From positions 1 through 64,000 of the forward strand of contig NZ_JADPJL010000016.1 of the NCBI RefSeq assembly GCF_023073415.1: a stretch of DNA of 64,000 nucleotides, given 5' to 3'. The notes below the pieces were generated by a model. The model was not told the DNA's origin and did no database searches. It saw only the letters and a program-made list of their open reading frames with translations. The stretch comes from Bradyrhizobium sp. 190. GTDB lineage: Bacteria > Pseudomonadota > Alphaproteobacteria > Rhizobiales > Xanthobacteraceae. Below are positions 29,145 to 37,755 of this stretch, piece after piece (the first letter of the stretch is position 1; each line of letters begins with the position of its first letter). Made by a program: the position numbers and the translations under genes.

Positions 29145-30257
29145 TTGAAGGTCGGCGTTCCCAAGGAAATCAAGACGCACGAATACCGCGTGGGCCTGAC
29201 CCCTGGAGCGGTCCGCGAATATGTGGCCGCAGGCCACAGCGTGCTGCTCGAGACCAATGCCGGTGCTGGTATAGGCGCTACGGATGACAATTATCGCAAG
29301 GCTGGCGCAACCATTCTGGAATCTGCTCGCGAGGTGTTCGCGTCGAGCGAGATGATCGTAAAGGTCAAGGAGCCACAGCCGTCCGAGTGGACTCAGCTGC
29401 GAGAAAATCAGATCCTCTTCACTTATCTTCATTTGGCCCCGGACCCCGAGCAGGCCAAGGGCCTCATGAAGTCTGGCTGTACAGCAATCGCCTACGAAAC
29501 TGTGACTGACGCGCATGGCGGTCTTCCGCTCCTTGCGCCGATGAGCGAGGTTGCGGGCAGGCTTGCGATCGAGGCGGCAGGTAGCGCCCTGAAGCGGTAT
29601 GGGGGCGGGCGCGGGCTGTTGATTGGCGGCGTGCCGGGTGTCCAGCCGGCTCGTATTGTCGTCATCGGAGGTGGCGTTGTCGGCATGCACGCGGCACGAA
29701 TGGCGGCAGGCTTGGGTGCCGAGGTCACAATCCTTGACCGTTCGCTTCCCCGGCTTCGTGAACTGGATGAACTATTCGAAGGGCGCGTTCGTACTAGGTT
29801 CTCAACGATAGAAGCTGTTGAGGAGGAAGTATTTGCAGCGGACGTTGTGATCGGCGCCGTACTGGTTCCCGGCGCGAGTGCACCGAAACTTGTCAGCCGG
29901 AGCATGTTGAGCTCGATGCGCAAAGGCTCCGTCATCGTGGATGTAGCTATTGATCAGGGCGGATGCTTCGAGACATCGCGTCCGACGACGCACGCTGATC
30001 CAATTTTCGAGGTGGACGGCGTCATTCACTACTGTGTGGCCAATATGCCGGGAGCTGTCCCGCTGACCTCTAGCCAAGCACTGAATAACGCAACTCTGCC
30101 TTTTGGTTTGGCTCTCGCTAACAAGGGATTTGCAGCCGTCCTCGAAAATCCACATCTGCGGGCAGGCCTCAATGTCTATCGGGGGCGGCTGACTTACAAG
30201 GCGGTGGCCGAGAGTCTCGGCTTGCCATTTTCACCGATCGAACAGGCTGCGGCCTGA
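29145..30257 (+). CDS. ald: Alanine dehydrogenase
   Basis: 370-aa NAD-dependent alanine dehydrogenase, interconverting alanine with pyruvate and ammonium. This matters in bacteroids, where ammonium and alanine are export forms of fixed nitrogen. The start is a TTG at 29145 with AGGAG 7 nt upstream. KVGVPKEIKTHEYRVGLTPG is the classic N-terminus. The NAD motif VVIGGGVVGMHAARMAAGLGAEV and the C-terminal YCVANMPGAVPLTSSQALNN are intact. The longer frame from 28995 adds unrelated residues. A strong terminator follows. A truncated copy lies at 21225-21400. Confidence 0.95.
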   Translation: MKVGVPKEIKTHEYRVGLTPGAVREYVAAGHSVLLETNAGAGIGATDDNYRKAGATILESAREVFASSEMIVKVKEPQPSEWTQLRENQILFTYLHLAPDPEQAKGLMKSGCTAIAYETVTDAHGGLPLLAPMSEVAGRLAIEAAGSALKRYGGGRGLLIGGVPGVQPARIVVIGGGVVGMHAARMAAGLGAEVTILDRSLPRLRELDELFEGRVRTRFSTIEAVEEEVFAADVVIGAVLVPGASAPKLVSRSMLSSMRKGSVIVDVAIDQGGCFETSRPTTHADPIFEVDGVIHYCVANMPGAVPLTSSQALNNATLPFGLALANKGFAAVLENPHLRAGLNVYRGRLTYKAVAESLGLPFSPIEQAAA

Positions 30258-30293
30258 TCCCAGAGGCCCTCAAGGGCGTTTCCTCCCTTACTT

Positions 30294-30323
30294 GGGCCAC
30301 TCCTTCGGAGTGGCCCCTTTTTT
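30294..30323 (+). terminator. Rho-independent terminator after ald
   Basis: GGGCCACTCC-TTCG-GGAGTGGCCC-type hairpin (30294-30317) followed by a run of T (30318-30323). It isolates ald from the downstream CBASS operon. Confidence 0.92.
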
Positions 30324-30435
30324 CGGAGGCTACGATTCCCCTCAACGCAGTTTGATTGTCCTCTCGCAGATCAAGTCGGGCAGCTCTCCCAGAGAACATC
30401 CAGTCAGCTGCCCGGCGACACGAAAGCGTGGGGCT

Positions 30436-30518
30436 GGTGGAGATAGCGCCGTCGGTCGGAGCGCTCGCCTCCCGGTTTTGTAAACCGCCAAGGAGACCGG
30501 CTACCGCGGCTTCCACCC
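30436..30518 (+). ncRNA. tRNA-like cloverleaf upstream of CBASS (putative)
   Basis: The 5' GGTGGAG (30436-30442) pairs with TTCCACC (30511-30517) as a 7-bp acceptor-like stem with one G-U. A 5-bp D-like arm AGCGC/GCGCT (30445-30449 with 30461-30465) has a GG-containing 11-nt loop. The anticodon-like loop TTTGTAA (30477-30483, TGT in the anticodon position) sits on a 4-bp stem extended by CTCC/GGAG after a 4-nt bulge. A 3-bp arm with a 7-nt loop fills the T-arm position but lacks TTC. It could be a degenerate tRNA-Thr (island attachment scar), a tRNA mimic, or chance. Function is unknown. Confidence 0.35.
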
Positions 30519-30567
30519 ATTCGGGGTTGGCGCTGGGTAGACGCCGAACGAGAAAGAAGGGGTGATG

Positions 30568-31512
30568 ATGGCGTTGAGCAACACGGAACTGCGCTACTAC
30601 GACAGCAATGTCCTGCGCCTCCCTGACGACAAGCGGACGGAATATCATGAACAGGTGGATCGCCTGATCGCCGAACTGTGCAAGACCGTCCGCGACAAGA
30701 CCGAGATCAAGATCACAAAGGTAGTAAAGGCTGGCTCCTTCGCCAAATATACCATCTTACGAAAGACGAGCGTCGATCCGGTTGATGTCGACGTGGTATT
30801 CTATATTTCCGGGCGTGATGCCGATAAGGAGACGCTCGATAGTCTGAACAACACCATCTACGACCTGCTGATCAAGCAGTATCCCAACAAATCGGTCGAA
30901 GATTTCGAGATCCAGCGCAAGGCTGCGACCGTGACCTTTGTCGGCACGGGGCTGAGCGTCGACATTGTCCCGGTGATACAGGACGAGAACCGGCCAGGCT
31001 ATGGCTGGCAGTTTGATATCCATGACGGGTCGAAAATCCAGACCTGCGCTCCCTGTCAGATCAAGTTCGTCCGGGATCGCAAGAACCGGGACAGCGATTT
31101 CCGCACGCTGGTGCGCTTGGCGAAGAAGTGGCGCAACCATGCCGATATCAAGCCGCTCAAATCCTTCGCGATCGAGCTCATCATGGCCCATCTGCTGGCG
31201 AGGCAGGGTAATTTCGGGAGCATCGAGCAGCGCTTCCGGAATTTCCTTCTCTACATCGCCCAATCGGGTCTGAAAGAGCAGATTAGCTTCCCCGAGAATA
31301 CGGCGCCGTTCGGGACCTTCACCGATCCCGTTGTCATCCTCGACCCTGTTTACAGCCTGAACAACGTGACAGGCCGGATTTCGGAAGCCGAGCGCAAGGA
31401 GATCGTCGCAGCGGCGGAGGCGGCGTGGGAGACCGCGAATTTTGCATCGGCCGAAAATGACAATGAGGTCTGGAAGGAGATCTTCGGCCCTCGCTTCAAG
31501 ACGGAGGACTGA
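30568..31512 (+). CDS. CD-NTase (cGAS/DncV-like nucleotidyltransferase) of CBASS
   Basis: 314-aa cyclic-oligonucleotide synthase of an anti-phage CBASS operon. The nucleotidyltransferase core has GSF at residues 56-58 (KAGSFAKYTIL), the metal-binding DPVDVDVVFYI (Asp73 and Asp75) and the third Asp in GLSVDIVPVI (Asp132). A helical OAS1-like C-terminal half follows. On phage infection it should make a cyclic di- or trinucleotide that switches on the effector downstream. The ATG at 30568 has AAGGGG 5 nt upstream; GTG 30562 and ATG 30565 are alternatives. It is the first gene of five tightly packed genes. Clade was not assigned. Confidence 0.92.
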   Translation: MALSNTELRYYDSNVLRLPDDKRTEYHEQVDRLIAELCKTVRDKTEIKITKVVKAGSFAKYTILRKTSVDPVDVDVVFYISGRDADKETLDSLNNTIYDLLIKQYPNKSVEDFEIQRKAATVTFVGTGLSVDIVPVIQDENRPGYGWQFDIHDGSKIQTCAPCQIKFVRDRKNRDSDFRTLVRLAKKWRNHADIKPLKSFAIELIMAHLLARQGNFGSIEQRFRNFLLYIAQSGLKEQISFPENTAPFGTFTDPVVILDPVYSLNNVTGRISEAERKEIVAAAEAAWETANFASAENDNEVWKEIFGPRFKTED

Positions 31513-31513
31513 A

Positions 31514-32014
31514 ATGAGCCAGACCAGAACCGCCACTGCCACTGCCACCTACACGGTCGTCGACATCGAGAATGTAGTTCGGCGCGTGAAAGCCGATCTC
31601 ATCATGATCGCCGACAGCACTGGCGCCTGGACTGCTGCAGAGGCGGCGCTGTATGCTCATGACATCGAGGTTCTCGCAAAAGCAGGCTACCTCTCGTGGG
31701 TTGACGTCACGCTTCTCAGTAATGGCCTCGAGCTCAAAGCCGTCAGGTTTGAGGTCGACACGGAAGCGGGTTCGCTCACCACGAGCCGCCCTGGCGGGGT
31801 GCGCTGGCCGAAGGTCGCGGGTGCATATCTGCGTGTCATCCTCAGCTACACCGAAGCGTACACGAGCGCGGCGCGCGAGGCGGTGAAAGGAAAGCTGAAA
31901 ATCGGCTGGGTTACGTCATACGAGGATACCAGTCACGCCAACTTGACGTCTTCAGGCGGCCGCAACTACGTCAGCAACGCCTATGGCATGCAGAGAAAGG
32001 ATTGGGTGAAGTGA
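31514..32014 (+). CDS. Bacterial HORMA-domain protein (Cap7-like)
   Basis: 166-aa HORMA-domain protein, the peptide-sensing activator of the CD-NTase in type III CBASS. Features include TYTVVDIENVVRRVKADLIM, the central WVDVTLLSNGLELKAVRFEV, and the conserved C-terminal block GKLKIGWVTSYEDTSH with SGGRNYVSNAYGMQRKD. The start lies 1 nt after the CD-NTase stop. The single-HORMA arrangement matches E. coli-type systems, not those with two HORMA genes. Confidence 0.88.
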   Translation: MSQTRTATATATYTVVDIENVVRRVKADLIMIADSTGAWTAAEAALYAHDIEVLAKAGYLSWVDVTLLSNGLELKAVRFEVDTEAGSLTTSRPGGVRWPKVAGAYLRVILSYTEAYTSAAREAVKGKLKIGWVTSYEDTSHANLTSSGGRNYVSNAYGMQRKDWVK

Positions 32015-32907
32015 GTCAGCCGAGCATCTTCGATAGCGAAACCCCACTGCCTAGCGAGGCGCTCGCCAAGCGGGAAAAGACGTTGCTACGATTTGCTGCG
32101 CGTTATGCCCGTATCCATGACCAGCTTCGGTTGCTGCTGAATGTCGGTGGTCTCGGCGAATGGAACCGAAAGCACCATGGCGGCAAGCTCGCGATCTGCG
32201 AACTTGTCGCCGAGCAGTACCCGCTCGTGATCTTTCATGGCGACGTTGGGACCGGCAAGACGGCGATGGCCGAATGCATCGCCAACAAGCTCGTCGCCGA
32301 GGCGAGGAGCGAAGATTCGATCCTTTTCAAGCTGTCGAACCGCGTGCGCGGCAGCGGCATGGTCGGCGAGATGGGAACGCTGATTGCTGAAGCCTTTCGC
32401 AAGGTGATCCAGTCGGCTGGCAAGAGCCGGCGTGCCATCCTGATCATCGACGAGGGAGACAGCCTTGGCGCGTCCCGCGCGCAGGAACACAGCCATCACG
32501 AGGATAAGGTGGCGGTGAACACTCTGATCCAGGGCGTCGACGATCTTCGGCAGTATGGCGGCCGCATCGTCGTCATCCTCTGCACCAATCGGCTCTCGGT
32601 GCTCGATGCCGCATTGCGTCGGCGCGCAGCAATCATTGAGGAGTTCAAGCGGCCCTCGGACGAAGAACGCCGCCAGCTCTTTCAGATGGATCTCGCCGGT
32701 CTGAACCTTCCGGAGACGCAGATCTCCGATCTTGTGGCGGTCACTGGTGCCCGCGGCAGCAATCCGGCTTGGACATATTCGGATATTCGCACGCGTCTTT
32801 ACCCCGCCGCCTTAGCGAAAGCCTATCCGCAGCAGGCGCTCCGGTTCGAGCATTTAAAGTCAGTCGCCGCGGCGCTTCATTCCTCGCCGGTGATGGAGGA
32901 TAGGTAA
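32011..32907 (+). CDS. TRIP13/Pch2-like AAA+ ATPase (Cap6-like)
   Basis: About 298-aa AAA+ ATPase that unfolds the closed HORMA protein and so damps CBASS signalling. Walker A is GDVGTGKTA (residues ~77-85), Walker B is AILIIDEGDS (~142-151), sensor 1 is VVILCTNR and the arginine-finger region is ALRRRAA. The GTG at 32011 overlaps the HORMA stop (GTGA) and has AAAGGA 9 nt upstream; a TTG at 32002 is the alternative. The stop overlaps the next start. Confidence 0.92.
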   Translation: MSQPSIFDSETPLPSEALAKREKTLLRFAARYARIHDQLRLLLNVGGLGEWNRKHHGGKLAICELVAEQYPLVIFHGDVGTGKTAMAECIANKLVAEARSEDSILFKLSNRVRGSGMVGEMGTLIAEAFRKVIQSAGKSRRAILIIDEGDSLGASRAQEHSHHEDKVAVNTLIQGVDDLRQYGGRIVVILCTNRLSVLDAALRRRAAIIEEFKRPSDEERRQLFQMDLAGLNLPETQISDLVAVTGARGSNPAWTYSDIRTRLYPAALAKAYPQQALRFEHLKSVAAALHSSPVMEDR

Positions 32908-34073
32908 TGCCGCGGTCCCCTCTCTACGGCCGGCGCATTCACATTTCTGGGAGCGTTGTGGATGATACAACAGTCGCGCCAGCAAGCGAGGTCCACGGGG
33001 CGAGGGAGCTGATCGCTGGGCTGGCAAAAGAGCTGATCAAGCGTGGCGCCAACTTCGTGGTCCCTGTGGATGCTGAGCCGCTGCGCAAGGTCGACGCTTT
33101 ACCGATCTGCTTCGATTGGCTGATCTGGAAGACAATCAAGGACAGTTTGGCGCTGCGACCGGCGAACGTGCCGGGTCCCCTCGCGGTCGCGGTGCAACAT
33201 CAAAAGACTGAAGATCAGATTCCGGAGGACTATGTAGGTCTCTGGGACGAGCTGCGCGCCTCACAGCTAATCAAAATCGAGAGCGCGGCGCACTGGAACA
33301 TGAACAGCAAGCGGATGGAGGCTCAGGCTCGATTTGGCGATATCCTCATTGCACTGGGAGGCACCGAGGGCGTGCTCTATCTTGCAAACCTCTATCATGA
33401 TGCCGGCAAGCCGATTATTCCGCTCAATCTTGCCCTCTGTCCCGAAACAACCGGTGCGCGATGCCTCTATAATTTCGGGCTGGCTAGCAGCCAGACCCGC
33501 CGCCTGTTTCAGATTGCCGACGACGGTGATGCGCATGACTGGGTCAACAGAATTCGCTTCCCGCAGCGGCAGTCGATCGCGGATCGCGTTTCTGTACTGG
33601 TCGAGCTGCTTGAGTCACTTGAGAGGCCCAAAGCCTTCGCCGTCCGACTACTGAACCCTGATCTGCCCGACTATGCTGACGTCCAGAATTTCTTCGATAC
33701 GGTGGTTCAGCCCGTGGTCGAAGGTGAGCTTGGGTATCACCTCGTCGTTATCGACGGCCGCCAAGCTTATGAGTATTCCCGAATTGACCAAGAGATATTC
33801 GCGAAGCTCCATCGCAGCAGCGTGGTGCTAGCTGACATCACAGGCGCGCGGCCAAACTGCTTTCTTGAGCTTGGATACGCTCTGGGCCGCGGCCTGCCGA
33901 CGATGGTAATGGTGCTTGAAGGCGCGAGCTTGCCTTTCGACATTACGACATTTTCTGGGCTTCATTGGAAAACGTCCGGCACTGTGGACGACAGGCGGCG
34001 CGCGTTCCGAGAGCACTGGCAGGCGATCCGCAACCGCCCCTCACTCGTTCCAGCGGAGCCGTTGATCTCATGA
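32907..34073 (+). CDS. CBASS effector candidate: SLOG-like plus TIR/deoxyribosyltransferase-like domains
   Basis: 388-aa protein in the effector position. Residues ~8-175 form a Rossmann-like domain with RIHISGS at the start and FGDILIALGGTEGVLYLANL (143-162), which resembles the GG-x-x-G loop of SLOG/LOG nucleotide-binding domains. Residues ~240-345 carry SSVVLADITGARPNCFLELG (304-323). This is typical of nucleoside 2-deoxyribosyltransferase-like and TIR-like domains, with Glu321 in the catalytic-Glu position. I infer that the SLOG domain senses the cyclic nucleotide and the second domain hydrolyses NAD or a nucleotide. No NucC or transmembrane effector is present. Confidence 0.75.
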   Translation: MPRSPLYGRRIHISGSVVDDTTVAPASEVHGARELIAGLAKELIKRGANFVVPVDAEPLRKVDALPICFDWLIWKTIKDSLALRPANVPGPLAVAVQHQKTEDQIPEDYVGLWDELRASQLIKIESAAHWNMNSKRMEAQARFGDILIALGGTEGVLYLANLYHDAGKPIIPLNLALCPETTGARCLYNFGLASSQTRRLFQIADDGDAHDWVNRIRFPQRQSIADRVSVLVELLESLERPKAFAVRLLNPDLPDYADVQNFFDTVVQPVVEGELGYHLVVIDGRQAYEYSRIDQEIFAKLHRSSVVLADITGARPNCFLELGYALGRGLPTMVMVLEGASLPFDITTFSGLHWKTSGTVDDRRRAFREHWQAIRNRPSLVPAEPLIS

Positions 34074-34624
34074 GCGACAAGCGCGAAGTTTTCGTCTCGG
34101 TCGACGTGGAAACCGCCGGTCCGATCCCCGGCGAATTCAGTCTATTGTCTATCGGTGCCTGCTCCATCTACGAGCCAGAGAAGACATTCGCGTGCGAGCT
34201 GAAGCCGATCAACGCGAACTTCGATCCCAAGGCTTTGGAGGTGAGCGGGCTCTCTCTAGACGAGCTCGCGCGAACAGGACTTATGCCCTCCAATGCCATG
34301 CGAACCTTTTCGCACTGGCTCTTGACCTTGGCGCGTCGGAATGAAACCCTCGTATTCGTCGGTTTTAACGCGCCGTTCGACTGGTCCTTCGTGAACTACT
34401 ATTTCCATCGGTTTACGGGCAGCAATCCATTCGGCTTCACGGCGCTCGATATCAAGGCGCTCTACATGGGTGCGACGGGCTGCCGCTGGAGTGATACGCG
34501 TTCGAGCAGGATTGCTGAAAAGCTCAAACCAGCTTTGGCCGGGACGCATGATGCGCTGCGCGACGCGCTGTACCAGGCTGAGATTTTTCGGCTGATCAGG
34601 TCCGAGCTCATTGATAAGAGCTGA
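34070..34624 (+). CDS. DEDDh 3'-5' exonuclease, CBASS-associated
   Basis: 184-aa DnaQ-like exonuclease. Exo I is VSVDVETAG (Asp12, Glu14), Exo II is GFNAPFDW (Asp104) and Exo III is GTHDALRDA (His160, Asp165), so all five catalytic residues are present. The ATGA overlap with the effector gene places it in the same operon. Exonucleases of this type have been noted in some CBASS loci. The role may be degrading phage nucleic acid or hydrolysing the cyclic oligonucleotide signal. It is the last gene of the operon; an IS scar begins about 105 bp later. Confidence 0.88.
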   Translation: MSDKREVFVSVDVETAGPIPGEFSLLSIGACSIYEPEKTFACELKPINANFDPKALEVSGLSLDELARTGLMPSNAMRTFSHWLLTLARRNETLVFVGFNAPFDWSFVNYYFHRFTGSNPFGFTALDIKALYMGATGCRWSDTRSSRIAEKLKPALAGTHDALRDALYQAEIFRLIRSELIDKS

Positions 34625-34730
34625 CAGCACAGTCTGACTCTGCTATCCGCGATTACTCGATTGCGATCGCGAATGCTTCCGGAGTGGCTACGCTTCTACG
34701 CGCGGTGCCACTACATTACGTTACTCGCCG

Positions 34731-35035
34731 GTGAAGTACTGGAAATACGGGTCGTGGACCCAGCGCTCGCACACCCCCTCGTCGGATAGCCCGTAAATGT
34801 GCTTGAGCAGCAGAAGCCCGATCATGAAGCGGGTCGCGATCCCCGGCCGGCCGTGCTCGCTGTAGAGCGGCGCAATCTCGCCGTCGATCCAGTCCCAGTC
34901 GATCTTGCCGGCTAGCAAAACCAGTTCGTGCTTCAGATTGATGATCTGGTCGAGCCGAGCCCGGAACAGATCGTTCGATCCAGTCGTCTGATGCTTCTTC
35001 GGCCGCATCGTCCCCCCCCGATGCAGACAAGGAAT
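34731..35035 (-). mobile_element. IS5-type transposase N-terminal remnant
   Basis: About 95 residues beginning MRPKKHQTTGSNDLF and including HGRPGIATRFMIGLLLLKHI and CERWVHDPYFQYFTGE, the conserved N-terminal domain of IS5/IS1182-type transposases. The frame ends abruptly right after FTGE, where the catalytic domain would follow. The matching C-terminal half on the same strand is at 19180-19600. Confidence 0.8.
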
Positions 35036-35155
35036 CATGCTTCCCGCTTCGAGGGAATCCCGAAAACGAAATCGCAAGGTTCCGACGCCCAAAGCATCAA
35101 AACCTTGCAATCTGGAAACGTCCCTTAGTTCAAATCGAGATTCCAGATCAGTGGC

Positions 35156-36180
35156 TTACGCCTTCTTCACGGACGACCACGTTACCCTCACGGCACAGCG
35201 CCACGGATTATGGCCTTGGCTGTCTCTGTGGATCTTCCGACCGCCTCTTCGTAACGTGCCCCGAACTACCAAAATGCTCATTCCTTCCCAGTTGCTCTCT
35301 GCAAGCCGGAAAGCCAATTTGTTGAACAGCCCTCGGCCGTCATGAGTTGCCATATCCACCTGTAAAGCTTGCTCCGTCAGCCGCACCGGCTGGCAGTCCG
35401 GACGCGTCAGCAATACGCATATATCATCTTTTGGTGTGAGGATCGTCGTACGGATCTTCGCGCGTGTCACGCTGACGCGAAAGTTCTGGCGCGCCTGGAT
35501 CATCGCTCCGTCCCGGAGATTGCCTCCGACAATTCGGTCAGGGTTGGCCACGATCTCGCCTCTGACGCGCCTAGGCCAGCTTCCCGATCGATCAGTTGCC
35601 TGAAACTCGTGATGCATTCCTGATCCCGCTCCTCATGATGCGGGTGATCTGAGTCCTTCTCGTCCAGGCCGCGGGTCGCGTGAGCCGCAAGCTCGATATC
35701 ATCGATCATGGTCGAAAGCCGGCGCGCTGCAATGGTGATGGATGGCCGGGTCTCACCGTGAACGCATGACACCGAGAGCGCCTGAATTTGCGAGTCATCC
35801 TTATAGAAGCGTTTCTTCTGCCAATCCTCGTCTGCCGATCCCTGTCGGCCAAGAAGATCAAGCAGGTTCTTGACGATGGAATGCACCTGTGTGGCGTCTT
35901 GTGCGTGGTCGCAAGCCGAATCCGCAGCGCTAATCGGGCCGCGAAGCGCCGTTCGCTTCGTCTCCTCAAGCTGCTCCGCAACCTGGAACTGGAACGCCGC
36001 CCTCTCGGCCTCGGACATCTTCTTCGACCGAGGCTCCACGCCTTCGACTATGAGCAGGACCTGCTTGCGCCGCCGCATGCGATGTCGCGCGAGCCTGCCC
36101 GCGGGCGTCTGCAAATAGGCCTTAATCTCACTTTCCGATTTCATGTCACGTGCTGGCAGAACGAACGTACCGCCGAACAT
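35156..36180 (-). pseudogene. RusA-like Holliday-junction resolvase-fold protein, frameshifted
   Basis: The first frame (36180 to about 35560) reads SIVKNLLDLLGR, then KRFYKDDSQIQALSVSCVHG and a SITIAARRLSTMIDDIELA segment. This resembles the RusA core, in which DDSQI holds catalytic acids. The coding potential then moves to a second frame ending at 35156 ([29 protein letters not shown]). A frameshift near 35530-35600 is likely. The first start could be 36144. It follows two HEPN genes on the same strand. The RusA assignment is by motif only. Confidence 0.45.
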
Positions 36181-36291
36181 AGCCGATCCAGATCAGTCGT
36201 GAAGGCCTAACCCCGATCCCTTGCGCGTGCCGGCGGCGCTTCGCGTCAAGAGCCGGCTAATGCGGTCTGCAAAGCAAGTCTTACTCCTGGC

Positions 36292-37722
36292 TCAATCGCC
36301 GGAGTACATCACGTCCGAAACGGCAAACTCCTGCTCGATGAAGCGACGCGCCAATTTGTGCATGACACGGGCCGCCGTGTGCAGACGAACGACCTCGTGG
36401 GCGTCGTCGGGATCGGATTTCGAGTGCTTACCTGCATGAGCTACCGCGATGCGGCATGAATCGTGGATGTATTTGTGCGGCGGGTCGTTACCGCATAAGG
36501 CCAGGAAGCGGTTGATGTCGTCGTCTTCCTTGGGCTCAATCTGCAACGCCTCAAAATGAGTGCGAAACCATGTCCGCGCGGCCTCTTTGCCGGGATGCCG
36601 GATCTCGATGATCTTGTAATAGTTCAGCACGGCATAGCTGATGAATCCGTTTTGCTGTGCATTGCGCGCTTCTCGGTAAAGCGCAAGCGCGCGCCGGACC
36701 TCCTCGGAATTCGGTATCTTCCGGTCAAAAATGTAGTCATGCGCCATTGTGAAGGCGAGATCGCGCTTTGACAACGGAACCGGCACAGGATTTCCCGACC
36801 ATCCATATTCCGCGATCGCGAAATTGTCGTCGCACCATGCCATCACGCTAAGAAAGCGGTTGATGACCGTCATGGCGGTCGACTCGTCAACGCGGTTGGC
36901 CGTCAGATCGATGTGAACCGATTGCACGTGGTCCTTGGTCTTGGGCATAAGCACAAGCTGGTATTGATCGAAGGTGATGAGCTTTTCCTCCTTCGGCCAC
37001 GTGACCTGGTTATCCACGCCGACATGGAGAAAGCGCGAGCCATTGCGTACGCCGAGCTTCCGGTAGCGTTCCTGCTGGGCCTCTTCGGCATCGTACTCCG
37101 AGCCATCGCCTTCGGGTGGTGCCGGAAAGCGCTCGGCAAGCTCACATTCCCGCGCCAGCCGCCGAAAGAATTCCTGGGTAAACGACATCTCGCGCATCGC
37201 GGGCGCGTTCATCCGGCCGCAGTCAGGATCGAAACCGATTTCGCTTCCCTTCGCGAGCAGCGCAACGGATCCCTTCGGTACGAAGTAGGCTCGCCGCTTT
37301 TCTCCATCGCGCATATAGACAACCTCGGCCCCGCCATGGCTATTCACGCCCGTTTCGGCGATGGTCAGCTTCATGCGAACGAAACTCGCCCGGGCTATCT
37401 TGTTTGCCAGAAGGACGGTGACAACGTCGCTGATCGTCTCCGCCATGAAGAAGGACGCGTCGGCGCCCCCAACCGGGCGCAACCCTTCAAGCACCGTCGC
37501 CACATGCCCGGCCCAGCCGGGATGCGTCGTCACGAGCCCGAAGATGGCAGCTGCTATCTGATGGCCGGATAGCTTCTCCTCGCGCCGCTCCCTTCCGCGA
37601 GGAAGTCGGCCGTATCGACGGATTGACTCAAATCGCTGATCCATTTCCTGCGGCGAGCTATATGATACGTCGCTATTCTGGTTCAGTAAGCCGAGGATAC
37701 GAGCAAGGTTCTTTGCATACAT
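36292..37722 (-). CDS. HEPN-domain protein (MauJ-like)
   Basis: 476-aa protein. Its C-terminal ~110 residues form a HEPN-like helical domain, starting near NAQQNGFISYAVLNYYKIIE and carrying the R-x4-H RNase motif RIAVAHAG (Arg424, His429). The N-terminal 300 residues are mixed alpha/beta with no recognised family. Similar proteins are often annotated MauJ, but no methylamine genes are nearby. A toxin or defence RNase role is inferred from HEPN biology and from the neighbouring ApeA-like gene 33 bp upstream. Confidence 0.7.
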   Translation of the reverse strand: MYAKNLARILGLLNQNSDVSYSSPQEMDQRFESIRRYGRLPRGRERREEKLSGHQIAAAIFGLVTTHPGWAGHVATVLEGLRPVGGADASFFMAETISDVVTVLLANKIARASFVRMKLTIAETGVNSHGGAEVVYMRDGEKRRAYFVPKGSVALLAKGSEIGFDPDCGRMNAPAMREMSFTQEFFRRLARECELAERFPAPPEGDGSEYDAEEAQQERYRKLGVRNGSRFLHVGVDNQVTWPKEEKLITFDQYQLVLMPKTKDHVQSVHIDLTANRVDESTAMTVINRFLSVMAWCDDNFAIAEYGWSGNPVPVPLSKRDLAFTMAHDYIFDRKIPNSEEVRRALALYREARNAQQNGFISYAVLNYYKIIEIRHPGKEAARTWFRTHFEALQIEPKEDDDINRFLALCGNDPPHKYIHDSCRIAVAHAGKHSKSDPDDAHEVVRLHTAARVMHKLARRFIEQEFAVSDVMYSGD

Positions 37723-37755
37723 CGCGTTTCTCTCTCCGCGGGGTCCCGCCTGCTT

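Noticed and set aside
30436..30518. A functional tRNA-Thr(TGT)
   Set aside because: The T-arm lacks the TTC sequence, position 8 is A, and the anticodon stem is interrupted by a 4-nt bulge. It was kept only as a tRNA-like structure.
36292..37722. Methylamine utilisation gene mauJ
   Set aside because: The name fits by resemblance, but no mau genes are nearby and the HEPN motif plus defence neighbours suggest another role.
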